A stretch of 27,179 nucleotides of DNA from JBKPNX01 sp050729115. GTDB lineage: Bacteria; Pseudomonadota; Alphaproteobacteria; Geminicoccales; Geminicoccaceae. The notes under the pieces were generated by a model. The model searched no databases. It saw only the letters and a program-made list of their open reading frames with translations, and was not told where the DNA came from. Made by a program: the position numbers and the translations under genes. The stretch is from NCBI GenBank assembly GCA_050729115.1, contig JBOHKK010000032.1:1-27179 (forward strand), read 5' to 3'. Of this stretch, positions 7,993-15,086 are shown piece after piece. Position 1 is the stretch's first letter. Every line of letters begins with the position of its first letter.

Positions 7993-9516
7993 ATGGGCAT
8001 CTTTCTCGACCAGGACGAGCTGGCACGGACCGAGGGCGCCGAGCATGCCGTCTTCCGCTCACCGGTGCCGACCAGGATCGTGTCCAACGGCGAGTTCACC
8101 CCGATCCCGCAGACCGCGCAGCAGAAGCAGGTCGAGGCGCGGATCGGCGAGCTGGCGGACGCCTACGGCGCCCGCCAGGGGCTCGACCGGCGCCGCTTCC
8201 TCGAGACCAGCTGCGGCATGGCGACCGCGTTCCTCGCCATGAACCAGGTGTTCGGGCAGGTCTTCCAGGTGAACGAGGCCGAGGCCGCCGAGCTGGAGGT
8301 CGCGCAGGCGCGCACCCAGGACCTGGCGGGCCAGTTCGTGTTCGACGTCCAGAGCCACTTCATCCGCGACGACTTCAATCAGGAAGGTCTGCTCGGGCTC
8401 GGCGATTTTGCGTCCAAGCACTGGAACCCGGACATGCTCAAGGACATCGGCCTGAGCCTGGAGCGCTACCGGTTCGACAACTTCCTGAAGGAGATCTACC
8501 TGGACAGCGAGACCGACCTCGCGCTGCTCTCGGGCGCGCCGTTCGACGACCCCGAGTGGTGGCTGCTCACCAATGACCAGATCGCCAAGGCGCGCGACGT
8601 GGTCACCTCGATCGCCGGCTCCAAGCGGCTGTTCGCGCACAGCGTGGTCACCCCCGGTCAAGACGGCTGGATGGACATGGTCGAGCACGCGATCGCCGAC
8701 CTGAGGCCGGATTCCTGGAAGGGCTACACGATCGGCGACCCGCTCGGGCCGTCGCGCTTCCCCTGGCGGCTCGACGACGAGGCGCTGGTCTACCCGTTCT
8801 ACGAGCGGATCCTCGAGACGGGCATCACCACGGTGTGCATCCACAAGGGGCTGTTGCCGGCAAACTACGAGGAGGCGTTCCCGGGCACCTGGGCGTACGC
8901 GACGGTCGACGACGTCCCCAAGGCCGCGAAGGACTGGCCGGAGATCACCTTCGTCATGTACCACTCGGCGCTCAGGCCGTTCCTCGAGCTCCCGGATGCC
9001 GAGCTCGCGCACTTCGAGCAGACCGGCGAGATCCGCTGGGCGAGCGACCTCGCGCGCATCCCGCAGGAGCACGGGGTGACCAACGTCTACGCCGAGATCG
9101 GCACCGCGTTCGCCAACTCGGCGGTCGCGGATCCGCGCTTTTGCGCCGCCTTCATGGGCACGCTGATCAAGGGCATGGGCGCCGATCACGTGCTGTGGGG
9201 CACCGATTCGGTATGGTACGGCTCGCCGCAGTGGCAGATCGAGGCCCTGCGCCGCCTCGAGATCCCCGAGGACATGCAGCAAAAGCACGGCTTCCGGCCG
9301 CTCGGCCCGGCGACCGGCGCGATCAAGAACGCGATCTTCGGGCTCAATGCCGCGCGCCTCTACAACGTGCCTTTGACCATGGACAAGGCCGCGGTCGACC
9401 TCGAGAAGGCCGCGATCACCGCGGACACGATCCAGGCGATGCGCGCCGAGTACCGGGCCATCGGTGGCGCCCGCACCAACCTCGCCTACGGCTACGTCGC
9501 CAGAACCGCGGCGTGA
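7993..9516 (+). CDS. Amidohydrolase-2 family protein with an internal Tat-like motif
   Basis: The 507-aa protein starts at ATG 7993, six bases after AGGGAGG. From about residue 113 it has the metal-dependent amidohydrolase TIM-barrel pattern: a first-strand Asp-x-x-x-His (FDVQSHFIRDD, 115-125), a middle-strand His in TTVCIHKGLLP, and the late-strand Asp in LWGTDSVWYGSPQWQ. Members hydrolyse or decarboxylate small carboxylates or amides; the substrate here is unknown. Unusually, residues 64-92 read like a twin-arginine signal (LDRRRFLETSCGMATAFLAM), but 63 hydrophilic residues precede it. Either the N-region is very long, the true start is internal, or the segment is a relic. Two hairpins follow the gene. 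Confidence 0.85.
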   Translation: MGIFLDQDELARTEGAEHAVFRSPVPTRIVSNGEFTPIPQTAQQKQVEARIGELADAYGARQGLDRRRFLETSCGMATAFLAMNQVFGQVFQVNEAEAAELEVAQARTQDLAGQFVFDVQSHFIRDDFNQEGLLGLGDFASKHWNPDMLKDIGLSLERYRFDNFLKEIYLDSETDLALLSGAPFDDPEWWLLTNDQIAKARDVVTSIAGSKRLFAHSVVTPGQDGWMDMVEHAIADLRPDSWKGYTIGDPLGPSRFPWRLDDEALVYPFYERILETGITTVCIHKGLLPANYEEAFPGTWAYATVDDVPKAAKDWPEITFVMYHSALRPFLELPDAELAHFEQTGEIRWASDLARIPQEHGVTNVYAEIGTAFANSAVADPRFCAAFMGTLIKGMGADHVLWGTDSVWYGSPQWQIEALRRLEIPEDMQQKHGFRPLGPATGAIKNAIFGLNAARLYNVPLTMDKAAVDLEKAAITADTIQAMRAEYRAIGGARTNLAYGYVARTAA

Positions 9517-9525
9517 TCACCTTGC

Positions 9526-9547
9526 GGGGCCGGCTCCGGTCGGCCCC
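9526..9547 (+). terminator. GC-rich hairpin after the amidohydrolase gene
   Basis: GGGGCCG (9526-9532) pairs with CGGCCCC (9541-9547) across an 8-nt loop, 10 nt after the stop codon. No T-run follows, as is common in high-GC genomes. Confidence 0.45.
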
Positions 9548-9555
9548 GATCCGAC

Positions 9556-9601
9556 TGATACCGGGCTCACAAAGGTTCGAACCTTTGTTCGCCCGGTATC
9601 A
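9556..9601. terminator. 46-bp near-perfect palindrome between convergent genes
   Basis: Outer arms TGATACCGGGC (9556-9566) and GCCCGGTATCA (9591-9601) enclose a perfect 18-bp palindrome (9570-9587, centred on TTCGAA). Only the two 3-nt joints fail to pair. It lies between the convergent amidohydrolase and GFA genes and includes the GFA stop codon, so it could terminate transcription from both sides. Cruciform formation or a repeat-element origin is also possible. Confidence 0.55.
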
Positions 9602-10008
9602 CTCCACCGGCGGGAACTCGGGGTACCTGGGGAGGGCGTCGGCAAAGTGCACCCACGGCAGGCGTTTGGAATCCCAGTAGTGCAGCGCCGGCGCGACCGT
9701 CTCGGGGTGGTCGAGGCTGCCGATGGTGAGGTCGATCAAGCCCGGGATGTAGTCGGCGGTGAAGCTGATCTGGGTGCCGCAGGCCGCGCAGAAGCCGCGC
9801 CTGGCCCCGGGCGAGGACGCGTAGGCGGCAGGCGCGCCGCTCAGGAACGCGACCTGGGATTCCTGGAACATGGCCCAGGCGACCGCGGGCGCGGCGTTGC
9901 GCGCCGGCACAGGGCGCAATGACAGATCGCGGCCATCAGCGGCTCGCCGGTGACCCGGTATCGGATGGCGCCGCACTGACAGCCGCCTTCCAGTGTTCGC
10001 TCGGTCAT
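9599..10008 (-). pseudogene. GFA-family (CENP-V/GFA zinc-binding) protein, frameshifted
   Basis: Two frames together give a complete GFA protein of about 136 aa. ATG 10008 starts MTERTLEGGCQCGAIRYRV and runs to CHCALCRR. The rest (APAVAWAMF, then FCAACGTQISF, to PEFPPVE) is in another frame. All zinc-site cysteines are present (CQCG, CHCALC, CAACG). One base is missing near 9898-9904, where a C in a GCGCC-AAC context is expected. The GFA fold binds zinc, and some members act on glutathione adducts; most are uncharacterised. A single lost base could be a real mutation or a sequencing error. The rest of the gene looks well conserved, so decay would be recent. Confidence 0.8.
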
Positions 10009-10075
10009 CTGATACACCAGCCCTATTCAGGTTTGTTTGGTTCTCGTCAGCGAAAGCCCAGAGGCCTGCGTCCGT

Positions 10076-10092
10076 CCCCGGCGCGGCCGGGG
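10076..10092 (-). terminator. Hairpin abutting the antitoxin stop codon
   Basis: CCCCGGC (10076-10082) pairs perfectly with GCCGGGG (10086-10092) around a 3-nt loop, directly downstream (minus strand) of the antitoxin TGA at 10093-10095. There is no U-tract, so it is a probable but not certain terminator. Confidence 0.5.
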
Positions 10093-10377
10093 TCATGCCG
10101 CGAGCGCCCGCCGCACCGCCTCCGGCTCGCGCTCGATCACCTTGAGGAAGGCACGGGCGGCGCCCTCCGGCCGGCGCCGGCCCTGCTCCCAGTTCTGCAC
10201 GGCATCGAGCCCGAAGCCGAAGCTCGCGGCGAACTGCGCCTGGCTCATGCCGAGCTTCTTGCGGATCGCCTTGACGTCGATCCGGTCGGGGACGTGGACG
10301 GAGAGCGCGGCACCTGACTGCACGGCGGCGCGCAGATTGCGGACGCTGCGAAGGATCTTCTCACCGGCTGCGGACAT
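10093..10377 (-). CDS. XRE-type antitoxin (NadS/HigA-like), first module
   Basis: The 94-aa protein has a C-terminal XRE helix-turn-helix (residues 34-72: IDVKAIRKKLGMSQAQF, then WEQGRRRPEGAARAFL), which should bind the operon's operator. The N-terminal part (1-30) is of the kind that contacts the toxin. The start ATG 10377 lies inside the toxin gene (17-nt overlap), so the order is toxin first, antitoxin second, as in HigBA systems, with coupled translation. The HTH half is almost identical in DNA to that of the broken second copy at 10878-11169, whereas the first 28 residues are unrelated. Confidence 0.85.
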   Translation of the reverse strand: MSAAGEKILRSVRNLRAAVQSGAALSVHVPDRIDVKAIRKKLGMSQAQFAASFGFGLDAVQNWEQGRRRPEGAARAFLKVIEREPEAVRRALAA

Positions 10378-10723
10378 GGAGCCTCACTCCCTTGCGATAG
10401 TCCTCGACGAGACCGGCAAGCTCCTTACGAAGCTCGTTCCGCTCGGCCTGCGTGAGGTCGACCTTCCTGCCTTTGCCGAACACCGTGAGCAGGAACACGG
10501 GCAGGCCTGCTCCGCTGTAGAACGTGATCACCCGATAGCCGCCGCCCTTGCCCTTGCCGCGCCCGGCGAACCGGACCTTGCGCGCGCCGCCCGTCCCCTG
10601 GATCACGTCGCCCGCATCGGGGCGCCTCGCGAGGTGCTCGATGATCCGGCGCACCTCGCCTGCATCGAGCCCGGCCGCCTTGGCGTCGGCCGCGAAATCG
10701 GGGCTCTCGACGACCACATGCAC
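10361..10723 (-). CDS. RelE/HigB-like toxin, first module
   Basis: From GTG 10723 the protein is 120 aa. It has the features of the RelE-like family found beside NadS-type antitoxins: VHVVVESPDF start, GDVIQGTGGARKVRFAGRG (about 38-56), GGYRVITFYS (61-70), PVFLLTVFGKG (75-85) and a KVDLTQAERNEL helix. Such toxins cut mRNA on the ribosome. GTG 10723 is chosen over the in-frame TTG 10741 because a promoter -10 box lies between them at 10730-10735. That predicts a transcript starting at or next to the GTG, with no leader. It is the first gene of the pair with the antitoxin at 10093-10377. Confidence 0.82.
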   Translation of the reverse strand: MHVVVESPDFAADAKAAGLDAGEVRRIIEHLARRPDAGDVIQGTGGARKVRFAGRGKGKGGGYRVITFYSGAGLPVFLLTVFGKGRKVDLTQAERNELRKELAGLVEDYRKGVRLHVRSR

Positions 10724-10729
10724 GCCCCT

Positions 10730-10758
10730 CTTATACGCCAACGGCGGACCAAAATCAA
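10730..10758 (-). promoter_or_regulatory. Sigma70-type promoter of the first toxin-antitoxin module
   Basis: On the minus strand TTGATT (10753-10758) and TATAAG (10730-10735) are exactly 17 nt apart. The GTG start follows 6 nt after the -10 box, predicting a leaderless mRNA. Spacer sequence, spacing and both boxes are conserved in the second module at 11533-11561. Confidence 0.65.
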
Positions 10759-10877
10759 TGAAATCGAGCCCGCCGATCGACGCTTTTGGCTTGAGGGCCA
10801 GTCCGTCCTAGGGCTCCTTTGGTCTTGGAAGCGATCCTGACGCCCCCTCAGGTCCCAGCGCTTCCGTCCCGGCCGGA

Positions 10878-11169
10878 TCATGCCGCGAGCGCCCGCCGCA
10901 CGGCCTCCGGCTCGCGCTCGATCACCTTGAGGAAGGCGCGGGCGGCGCCCTCCGGGCGGCGCCGGCCCTGCTCCCAGTTCTGCACGGCATCGAGGGCGAA
11001 GCCGAAGCTCGCGGCGAACTGCGCCTGGCTCATGCCGAGCGTCGTGCAGATCGCCTTGACGTCGATCCGGTCGGGGACGTGGACGCAGATAGGTCGCCGG
11101 ATCGGCCTCGCCGCGCGCGATCGCGTCCTCGAGGCCGGCCCTGATCTTGTCGAACGCGCGCTTGCTCAT
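10878..11169 (-). pseudogene. XRE-type antitoxin, second module, frameshifted
   Basis: ATG 11169 begins MSKRAFDKIRAGLEDAIARG and reaches DPATYL. One extra base near 11092-11096 then shifts the frame, and the correct frame resumes as VHVPDRIDVKAI through a full XRE helix-turn-helix to the same ending as the first module (EPEAVRRALAA, stop at 10878). The last 200 nt are about 95% identical to the first antitoxin gene, but the N-terminal 28 codons differ entirely. The toxin-contacting part thus belongs to a different lineage from the DNA-binding part. Its toxin partner is also broken. Confidence 0.8.
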
Positions 11170-11173
11170 GGCA

Positions 11174-11525
11174 TCACCCGAGCTTCGCGCCGCCTGCCCG
11201 GTAGCTGTCGACCAGCACCTTCGTGAGGTGCGCCAAAGCGTTGCGTTCGGCTTTCGACAGGTCCGCCCGCTCGCCCTTGGCGAACACCGTCAGCAGGAAC
11301 ACCGGAAAGCCACCTCCGCTGTCGAACGTGATCACCCGATAGCCGCCGCTCTTGTCCTCTGCCGCGCCGGCGAACCGGACCTCGCGCGCCGCCCGTCCCC
11401 TGGATCACGTCGCCCGCGTCAGGATGCCTCGCGAGATGATCGATGATGCGGTCGACCTCACCGCCGCTCAGGCCAACCGCCCTGCCGGCGGCGATGAAAG
11501 AGGCCGTCTCGACGACCACATGCAC
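11174..11525 (-). pseudogene. RelE/HigB-like toxin, second module, frameshifted
   Basis: From GTG 11525 the frame encodes VHVVVETASFIAAGRAVGL through GDVIQGTGGAR. Two bases are then missing in a GCGC run near 11387-11391, and the correct frame continues as VRFAGAAEDKSGGYRVITF, PVFLLTVFAKGERADLSKAERN to a stop at 11174. With the frame restored it would be a normal toxin of about 117 aa. Its predicted end lies 5 nt before the antitoxin remnant, so the original layout matched the first module. A toxin inactivated together with its antitoxin fits loss of a redundant module. Confidence 0.8.
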
Positions 11526-11532
11526 GCCTCTC

Positions 11533-11561
11533 TCTATACGCCAACGGCGGAGCAAGGTCAA
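11533..11561 (-). promoter_or_regulatory. Sigma70-type promoter of the second toxin-antitoxin module
   Basis: TTGACC (11556-11561, minus strand) and TATAGA (11533-11538) are 17 nt apart, and the GTG follows 7 nt after the -10 box. The spacer segment CTCCGCCGTTGGCG is nearly the same as in the first module, so this control region is conserved even though the genes behind it are broken. Confidence 0.6.
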
Positions 11562-11620
11562 TCGGATAGCGACGCCCCAACAGTCACCCGCCCCAACCGA
11601 ACAAGTCGAGAGATACGAGG

Positions 11621-11696
11621 AACCTTTTTAGCCCGGGCGCATCGCAGATGGGAAGAGGTGTGGGAAACCTTTTAGCCCGGGCGCATCGCAGATGGG
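11621..11696. repeat. Direct repeat of about 31 nt, two copies
   Basis: Copies at 11621-11652 and 11666-11696 share AACCTTTT, TAGCCCGGGC and GCATCGCAGATGGG and differ by one T in a T-run. They lie in the 11562-11829 gap, where I see no gene. The period is about 45 nt. Confidence 0.75.
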
Positions 11697-11718
11697 TCCT
11701 CGGGTCAAGCCCAAGGAC
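11696..11718. repeat. Small hairpin repeat of the GTCCTCGGG type
   Basis: GTCCTCGGG (11696-11704) and CCCAAGGAC (11710-11718) form a 9-bp stem with one mismatch around TCAAG. Short palindromes of this form recur between genes in many alphaproteobacteria (from memory). Confidence 0.45.
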
Positions 11719-11790
11719 GACAGAAATCGACGGCCGAGCACCAGAAGGGTGGCCGAGGGCCACTGGTATCCGAGTCGAGGGGTTGCAAGC

Positions 11791-11822
11791 GCCGGCGGCT
11801 CGGGGGGTGCCCGACCGCCGGC
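11791..11822 (-). terminator. Strong hairpin behind the first binding-protein tail
   Basis: GCCGGCGG (11791-11798) pairs with CCGCCGGC (11815-11822), and the stem extends inward. It lies 8 nt past the TAA of the fragment at 11830 on the minus strand, where the terminator of the parent gene would be. It was probably copied together with the tail. Confidence 0.5.
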
Positions 11823-11829
11823 GGAACGG

Positions 11830-12012
11830 TTATTGCTTGAACTTGACGTGCGCCACCTGCAGCTCGCTGTTGGTCGAGATCGACGGCGTGAAGTCGACCC
11901 GCGGCCCGACCCGGGTGTAGCCAACCATGTAGACCATCATGATGTCCGCGATCAGGTCCTCGTGGACGATGCGGAACGCCTCCTGCCAAGCCTGCTGCCG
12001 CTCCTCGTGGTC
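11830..12012 (-). pseudogene. 3'-terminal fragment of a peptide ABC-transporter binding protein
   Basis: The last 60 codons or so of a family-5 substrate-binding protein (RQQAWQEAFRIVHEDLI through NSELQVAHVKFKQ and a stop) are present without the remaining roughly 450 codons. DNA identity to the end of the complete gene at 15263-16795 is above 90%, so this is a recent partial copy of that gene or a close paralogue. Similarity stops abruptly near 12012. The fragment has no start and cannot make a functional protein. It borders the serine hydrolase gene on the left. Confidence 0.88.
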
Positions 12013-12204
12013 GATTCGTGACGCCGCTCCCGCGTCAGTTCGCGCCGCCGATTGACAGTCAAGGTTGAAAGTGCGCTTGTCGTCAATGCGCGCGATCCCT
12101 ACTCCGGTCTGTGCCCGAACTCGACAGCAGAGCGTACAGCCGGGCAACCTGCGCGCCCTCCTCTGGCCGGAGGGGAGCCAAGCACAACCAGGGAGTGGAG
12201 AACC

Positions 12205-13401
12205 ATGACGGACGGTCTGCTGAGTTCCATCGATGCCATCTTGCGCAAAGTGACGTCCGGGAGTCCCCGCGTGCCCGGCGTGGTCGCGATCGCGACCGAT
12301 CGCACCGGGAACATCTACGAGGGTGCTGCAGGCAAGCGCGTGCTCGGTCAGGACGCCGACATGACGACCGACAGCGTCTTCGCCATCTTCTCGACGACCA
12401 AGGCGATCGCGGGCACCGCCGCGCTGCAGCTCGTCGAGGACGGCAGGCTCGATCTCGATGCGCCCGCGAAAACCTACGTCCCGGACCTCGGCAAGCTGCA
12501 GGTTCTGGACGGTTTCGACGACCGGGGACAGCCGAAGCTGCGGCCGCCCAAGCGCGACGTCACCACCAGGATGCTGCTGCTGCACACCGCGGGCTTCGGC
12601 TACGACTTCTTCAACGAGAATTACCACCGCCTCGCGCGCGAGCATGGGCAACCGAGCGTGCTCACGGCAACGAAGGCGTCGATCAACACGCCGCTCCTGT
12701 TCGATCCCGGCGCCGAGTGGGAATACGGCTCGAACATCGACTGGGTCGGTCAGGTCGTCGAGGGCATTGCCGGCAGGCGGCTCGGCGAGGTCATGGAGGA
12801 GCGGATCTTCGCGCCGCTCGGCATGGAGAGCACCGCCTTCACGCTGACCCCTTCCATGCGCTCGCGCCTGACGCGGCTTCATCAGCGCGAGGCCGACGGC
12901 TCGCTGACGGCGATGACCGACTTCGAGCTGCCGCAGGATCCGGAGGTTCACATGGGCGGCCACGGCCTGTACTCGACCGTGGAGGACTATTGCAGCTTCA
13001 TCCGCATGTGGCTCAACGACGGCGCGGGTCCGCACGGGCGTGTCCTGAAGCCGGAGACCGTGCTCGCGGCGGAGAAGAACAACCTCGGCCGCATGAAGAT
13101 CAAGGGCCTGCCCGGCGTGATCCCCACGCTGTCGAACTACGCGGAGTTCTTCCCCGGCATGCCCAAGTCCTGGGCGTTGACCTTCATGATCAACGACGAG
13201 GATGCGCCGACCGGACGCCCGGCGGGCTCGCTGGCCTGGGCGGGCCTGCCCAATCTCTATTACTGGATCGACCGCAAGAACGGCATCGGCGGCTACTGGG
13301 CGACGCAGGTGTTCCCGTTCGCCGATCCGACCTCGGTCGGCGGCTACCTCGACTTCGAGACCGCGGTCTACGACGGCCTGGCCTCGCGCAAGGCGGCGTA
13401 G
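12205..13401 (+). CDS. Serine hydrolase, class C beta-lactamase/EstB-like
   Basis: The 398-aa protein has no signal peptide. The nucleophile motif SxxK is SVFAIFSTTK (Ser63, Lys66), the second motif is Tyr174-Gly-Ser in WEYGSNIDW, and LLHTAGFGYDF (about 125-135) is typical of family VIII esterases. Near the C-terminus KNGIGGYWATQVFPF occupies the place of the third active-site strand. It most likely hydrolyses esters in the cytoplasm rather than beta-lactams. ATG 12205 is preceded by GTGGAG four bases away; the longer open frame upstream has no family similarity. The gene sits alone between two fragments of binding-protein genes that point the other way, which suggests it was inserted or exposed by recombination. 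Confidence 0.9.
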   Translation: MTDGLLSSIDAILRKVTSGSPRVPGVVAIATDRTGNIYEGAAGKRVLGQDADMTTDSVFAIFSTTKAIAGTAALQLVEDGRLDLDAPAKTYVPDLGKLQVLDGFDDRGQPKLRPPKRDVTTRMLLLHTAGFGYDFFNENYHRLAREHGQPSVLTATKASINTPLLFDPGAEWEYGSNIDWVGQVVEGIAGRRLGEVMEERIFAPLGMESTAFTLTPSMRSRLTRLHQREADGSLTAMTDFELPQDPEVHMGGHGLYSTVEDYCSFIRMWLNDGAGPHGRVLKPETVLAAEKNNLGRMKIKGLPGVIPTLSNYAEFFPGMPKSWALTFMINDEDAPTGRPAGSLAWAGLPNLYYWIDRKNGIGGYWATQVFPFADPTSVGGYLDFETAVYDGLASRKAA

Positions 13402-13435
13402 CCGCTCAGATTCCCGCGCGTGCAGCACGGGAAGC

Positions 13436-13464
13436 GCCGGCGGTGCGGGGGGCCGCGCCGCCGG
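13436..13464 (+). terminator. GC hairpin after the serine hydrolase gene
   Basis: GCCGGCGG (13436-13443) pairs with CCGCCGG (13458-13464) 35 nt after the stop. It also lies just downstream (minus strand) of the binding-protein tail at 13474-13521 and resembles the hairpin at 11791-11822, so it may have come with that tail. Confidence 0.45.
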
Positions 13465-13473
13465 TCGGGCCGA

Positions 13474-13521
13474 TTCCTTGAACTTGATCTTGGCGACCTG
13501 GAGCTCGCTGTTGGTCGGGAT
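13474..13521 (-). pseudogene. Short tail of a second, diverged peptide-binding protein
   Basis: Sixteen codons (IPTNSELQVAKIKFKE, minus strand) match the C-terminus of the binding protein at 15263-16795 (STNSELQVAHVRFKQ). The DNA match covers about 45 nt at roughly 80%. The stop codon is lost and nothing upstream matches. The changes are more like those of a paralogous binding protein than a recent copy. The fragment separates the serine hydrolase gene from the PRTase-SLOG cassette. Confidence 0.65.
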
Positions 13522-13609
13522 GTCGCGGGCTTGTGGCTCACATATTCCTGAGTGGAGGAGCCAGATACGCCCGCAAATGACGTTGTACGCGCCCCCATCG
13601 ACCGGCGGA

Positions 13610-14491
13610 TCAAGGAGGAGCATCTCCGCTCCCGACCTGGCCAGCGTCCTCCTTGCCGACGATTAGTCGAAGGCCCACAGCATTGAGAACTTTCAGGATT
13701 GTTGCAAATTCGGGATTCCCCTCGGCGCTCAGCGCCCGATAAAGGCTTTCGCGTGCAAGCCCCGTGTCCTGTGCGATCTGACTCATGCCGCGAGCCCGCG
13801 CGAGACTGCCGAGCACGTCAACGATTGTCCTCATATCACCTGATCCGAGCGCCAAGTTGATGGCGGTTGTCAGCTTATCTTCGGTCTGCGCCTGCTCTTC
13901 GTGGCCTTCTGACGAGGTCCGCTGGGCATCGAAGGTATCGAGAAAATTGGCCTGCTCGGGAAGTTCGCAGAGCCGCCACTCTTCAGGCGTGGCGCGTTCA
14001 CGAAGATCATGCCTGAATTCCGCAGTACGTTGTGCCAGGAAGGCCCTCCAATCGGCAGGCGTCTCGAAGGATATCGCGCTTTTTTCCGGGGCATTCAGGA
14101 GCACCGCCTTCTTCCCGACCCCAATGAGGCGCAAGACGTTTAGAACTGTGCCTGCACTTTTCCCATCCCAGATCATGAGACCAAAATCGGCTTCCCGCGC
14201 CATCTCGCGATCCTTGAGTGCGTAAAGCTGAAAACCATTCACCCTCTTCGGCGCTTGAATATTGCGGGTTGACCAATTGCCTAGATTGTTCCTGCATCGG
14301 CCGCCCGAGTAGAACACAGTCACTTTTCGATAAGCCGATTCCAGCAAATACTTTTGAACCGCTTTGTCGATCCCGTTGGCGTCTCCAACAAGCACATTAA
14401 GACCAGAGCCGATAACATTGTTCAGACGGTCTTTGGCCTGTGCCGGCAGGTGCGAGATACGGCGAGAGCCGCCGACGAAGATCGTGTTCAT
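13610..14491 (-). CDS. SLOG (YspA/DprA-like) nucleotide-binding protein fused to an HI1420-type antitoxin HTH
   Basis: The 293-aa protein has two parts. Residues 1-172 form a Rossmann-like SLOG domain: FVGGSR (5-10) as the phosphate loop, LVGDANGIDKAVQ (34-46) like the G-(A)-x-G-x-D motif of YspA proteins, and ADFGLMIWDGKSAGTVLNVL (101-120) as the second nucleotide-binding face. After a polar linker (173-205), residues 206-279 match the HI1420/addiction-module-antidote HTH: LGSGDMRTIVDVLGSLARARGMSQIAQDTGLARESLYRAL and ILKVLNAVGLRLIV. SLOG domains bind or cleave nucleotides; the HTH half normally neutralises a HigB-like toxin and binds DNA. No small toxin gene is adjacent. ATG 14491 overlaps the PRTase stop as ATGA, so translation is coupled. 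Base composition is visibly less GC-rich than that of neighbouring genes, suggesting transfer. Confidence 0.8.
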   Translation of the reverse strand: MNTIFVGGSRRISHLPAQAKDRLNNVIGSGLNVLVGDANGIDKAVQKYLLESAYRKVTVFYSGGRCRNNLGNWSTRNIQAPKRVNGFQLYALKDREMAREADFGLMIWDGKSAGTVLNVLRLIGVGKKAVLLNAPEKSAISFETPADWRAFLAQRTAEFRHDLRERATPEEWRLCELPEQANFLDTFDAQRTSSEGHEEQAQTEDKLTTAINLALGSGDMRTIVDVLGSLARARGMSQIAQDTGLARESLYRALSAEGNPEFATILKVLNAVGLRLIVGKEDAGQVGSGDAPP

Positions 14492-15075
14492 TGGTTGCTC
14501 CGGGTTCGGGTAAGCGTCAGCACGCGGACGCTGGCCGCCTTCCCCTCCTGCATCAGAAGATCGGTAGTCGCATTCATGGTCGCGCCGGATCGGAACAGGT
14601 CGTCGAACAGCAGAATGTTCTTGCCCTTGGTTTGGCTGACCTCGACCGAGTGCAGCCCCGCCAGCAACTCGACGCGCTTGTCCCGATCCATGACACCCTT
14701 GAGCTGTGTCGCAGGCCGGGTGAGCGCGATGCACTCGACAACCGGCAATCCGATCACCTTACCTATGCCCCGGGCCACGGTTATCACCGGCTGGATCGCA
14801 CGGGCACCGGATGGCGGGACCGGAACCATGATGTCGAACTTCGATCGATGCCCCTTCAGAAAGACCGAGGCCGTTTCAATGATCTCATTTGCGGCGCTCT
14901 TATCCCCACGGTATTTGAGCCGATAAAGCAATTCGCCCAGCTCCGAGCGGGTGTTGTCGAATACATCATGTCCAGCTTCGTTGACCCCGAGATAGACGCT
15001 ACTCAGGGTGTGCACGTCGAGCGCAATCCCGGAAAGCCAATTGCCGTAGATCCTCTGGGGATTGATCGCCGCCAT
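14488..15075 (-). CDS. Phosphoribosyltransferase, ComF-like, paired with the SLOG-HTH protein
   Basis: The 195-aa protein has the type I PRTase PRPP-binding signature ILLFDDLFRSGAT (154-166). It also has two features shared with ComF proteins: LLYRLKYRGDKSA (49-61) and MVPVPPSGARAIQP (83-96). Unlike ComF it has no N-terminal zinc-ribbon cysteines. Such enzymes transfer or remove a 5-phosphoribosyl group on bases or nucleotides; the substrate is unknown. ATG 15075 has GGGAG nine bases upstream. Its stop overlaps the start of the SLOG-HTH gene by 4 nt, so the two are made together. Cytoplasmic; no signal or membrane segment. AT content is higher than in the flanks. Confidence 0.85.
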   Translation of the reverse strand: MAAINPQRIYGNWLSGIALDVHTLSSVYLGVNEAGHDVFDNTRSELGELLYRLKYRGDKSAANEIIETASVFLKGHRSKFDIMVPVPPSGARAIQPVITVARGIGKVIGLPVVECIALTRPATQLKGVMDRDKRVELLAGLHSVEVSQTKGKNILLFDDLFRSGATMNATTDLLMQEGKAASVRVLTLTRTRSNQ

Positions 15076-15086
15076 TCCGACGCACT

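Noticed and set aside
11830..13623. A 597-codon minus-strand frame starting and ending with peptide-binding-protein tails
   Set aside because: Both tails happen to be in the same frame, but the middle is the antisense of the well-supported serine hydrolase and has no binding-protein similarity. The tails are kept as separate remnants.
13610..15075. A competence locus (comF plus dprA)
   Set aside because: The PRTase lacks the zinc ribbon of ComF. The partner has a YspA-like SLOG domain followed by an antitoxin HTH, not the SAM-Rossmann-winged-helix layout of DprA.
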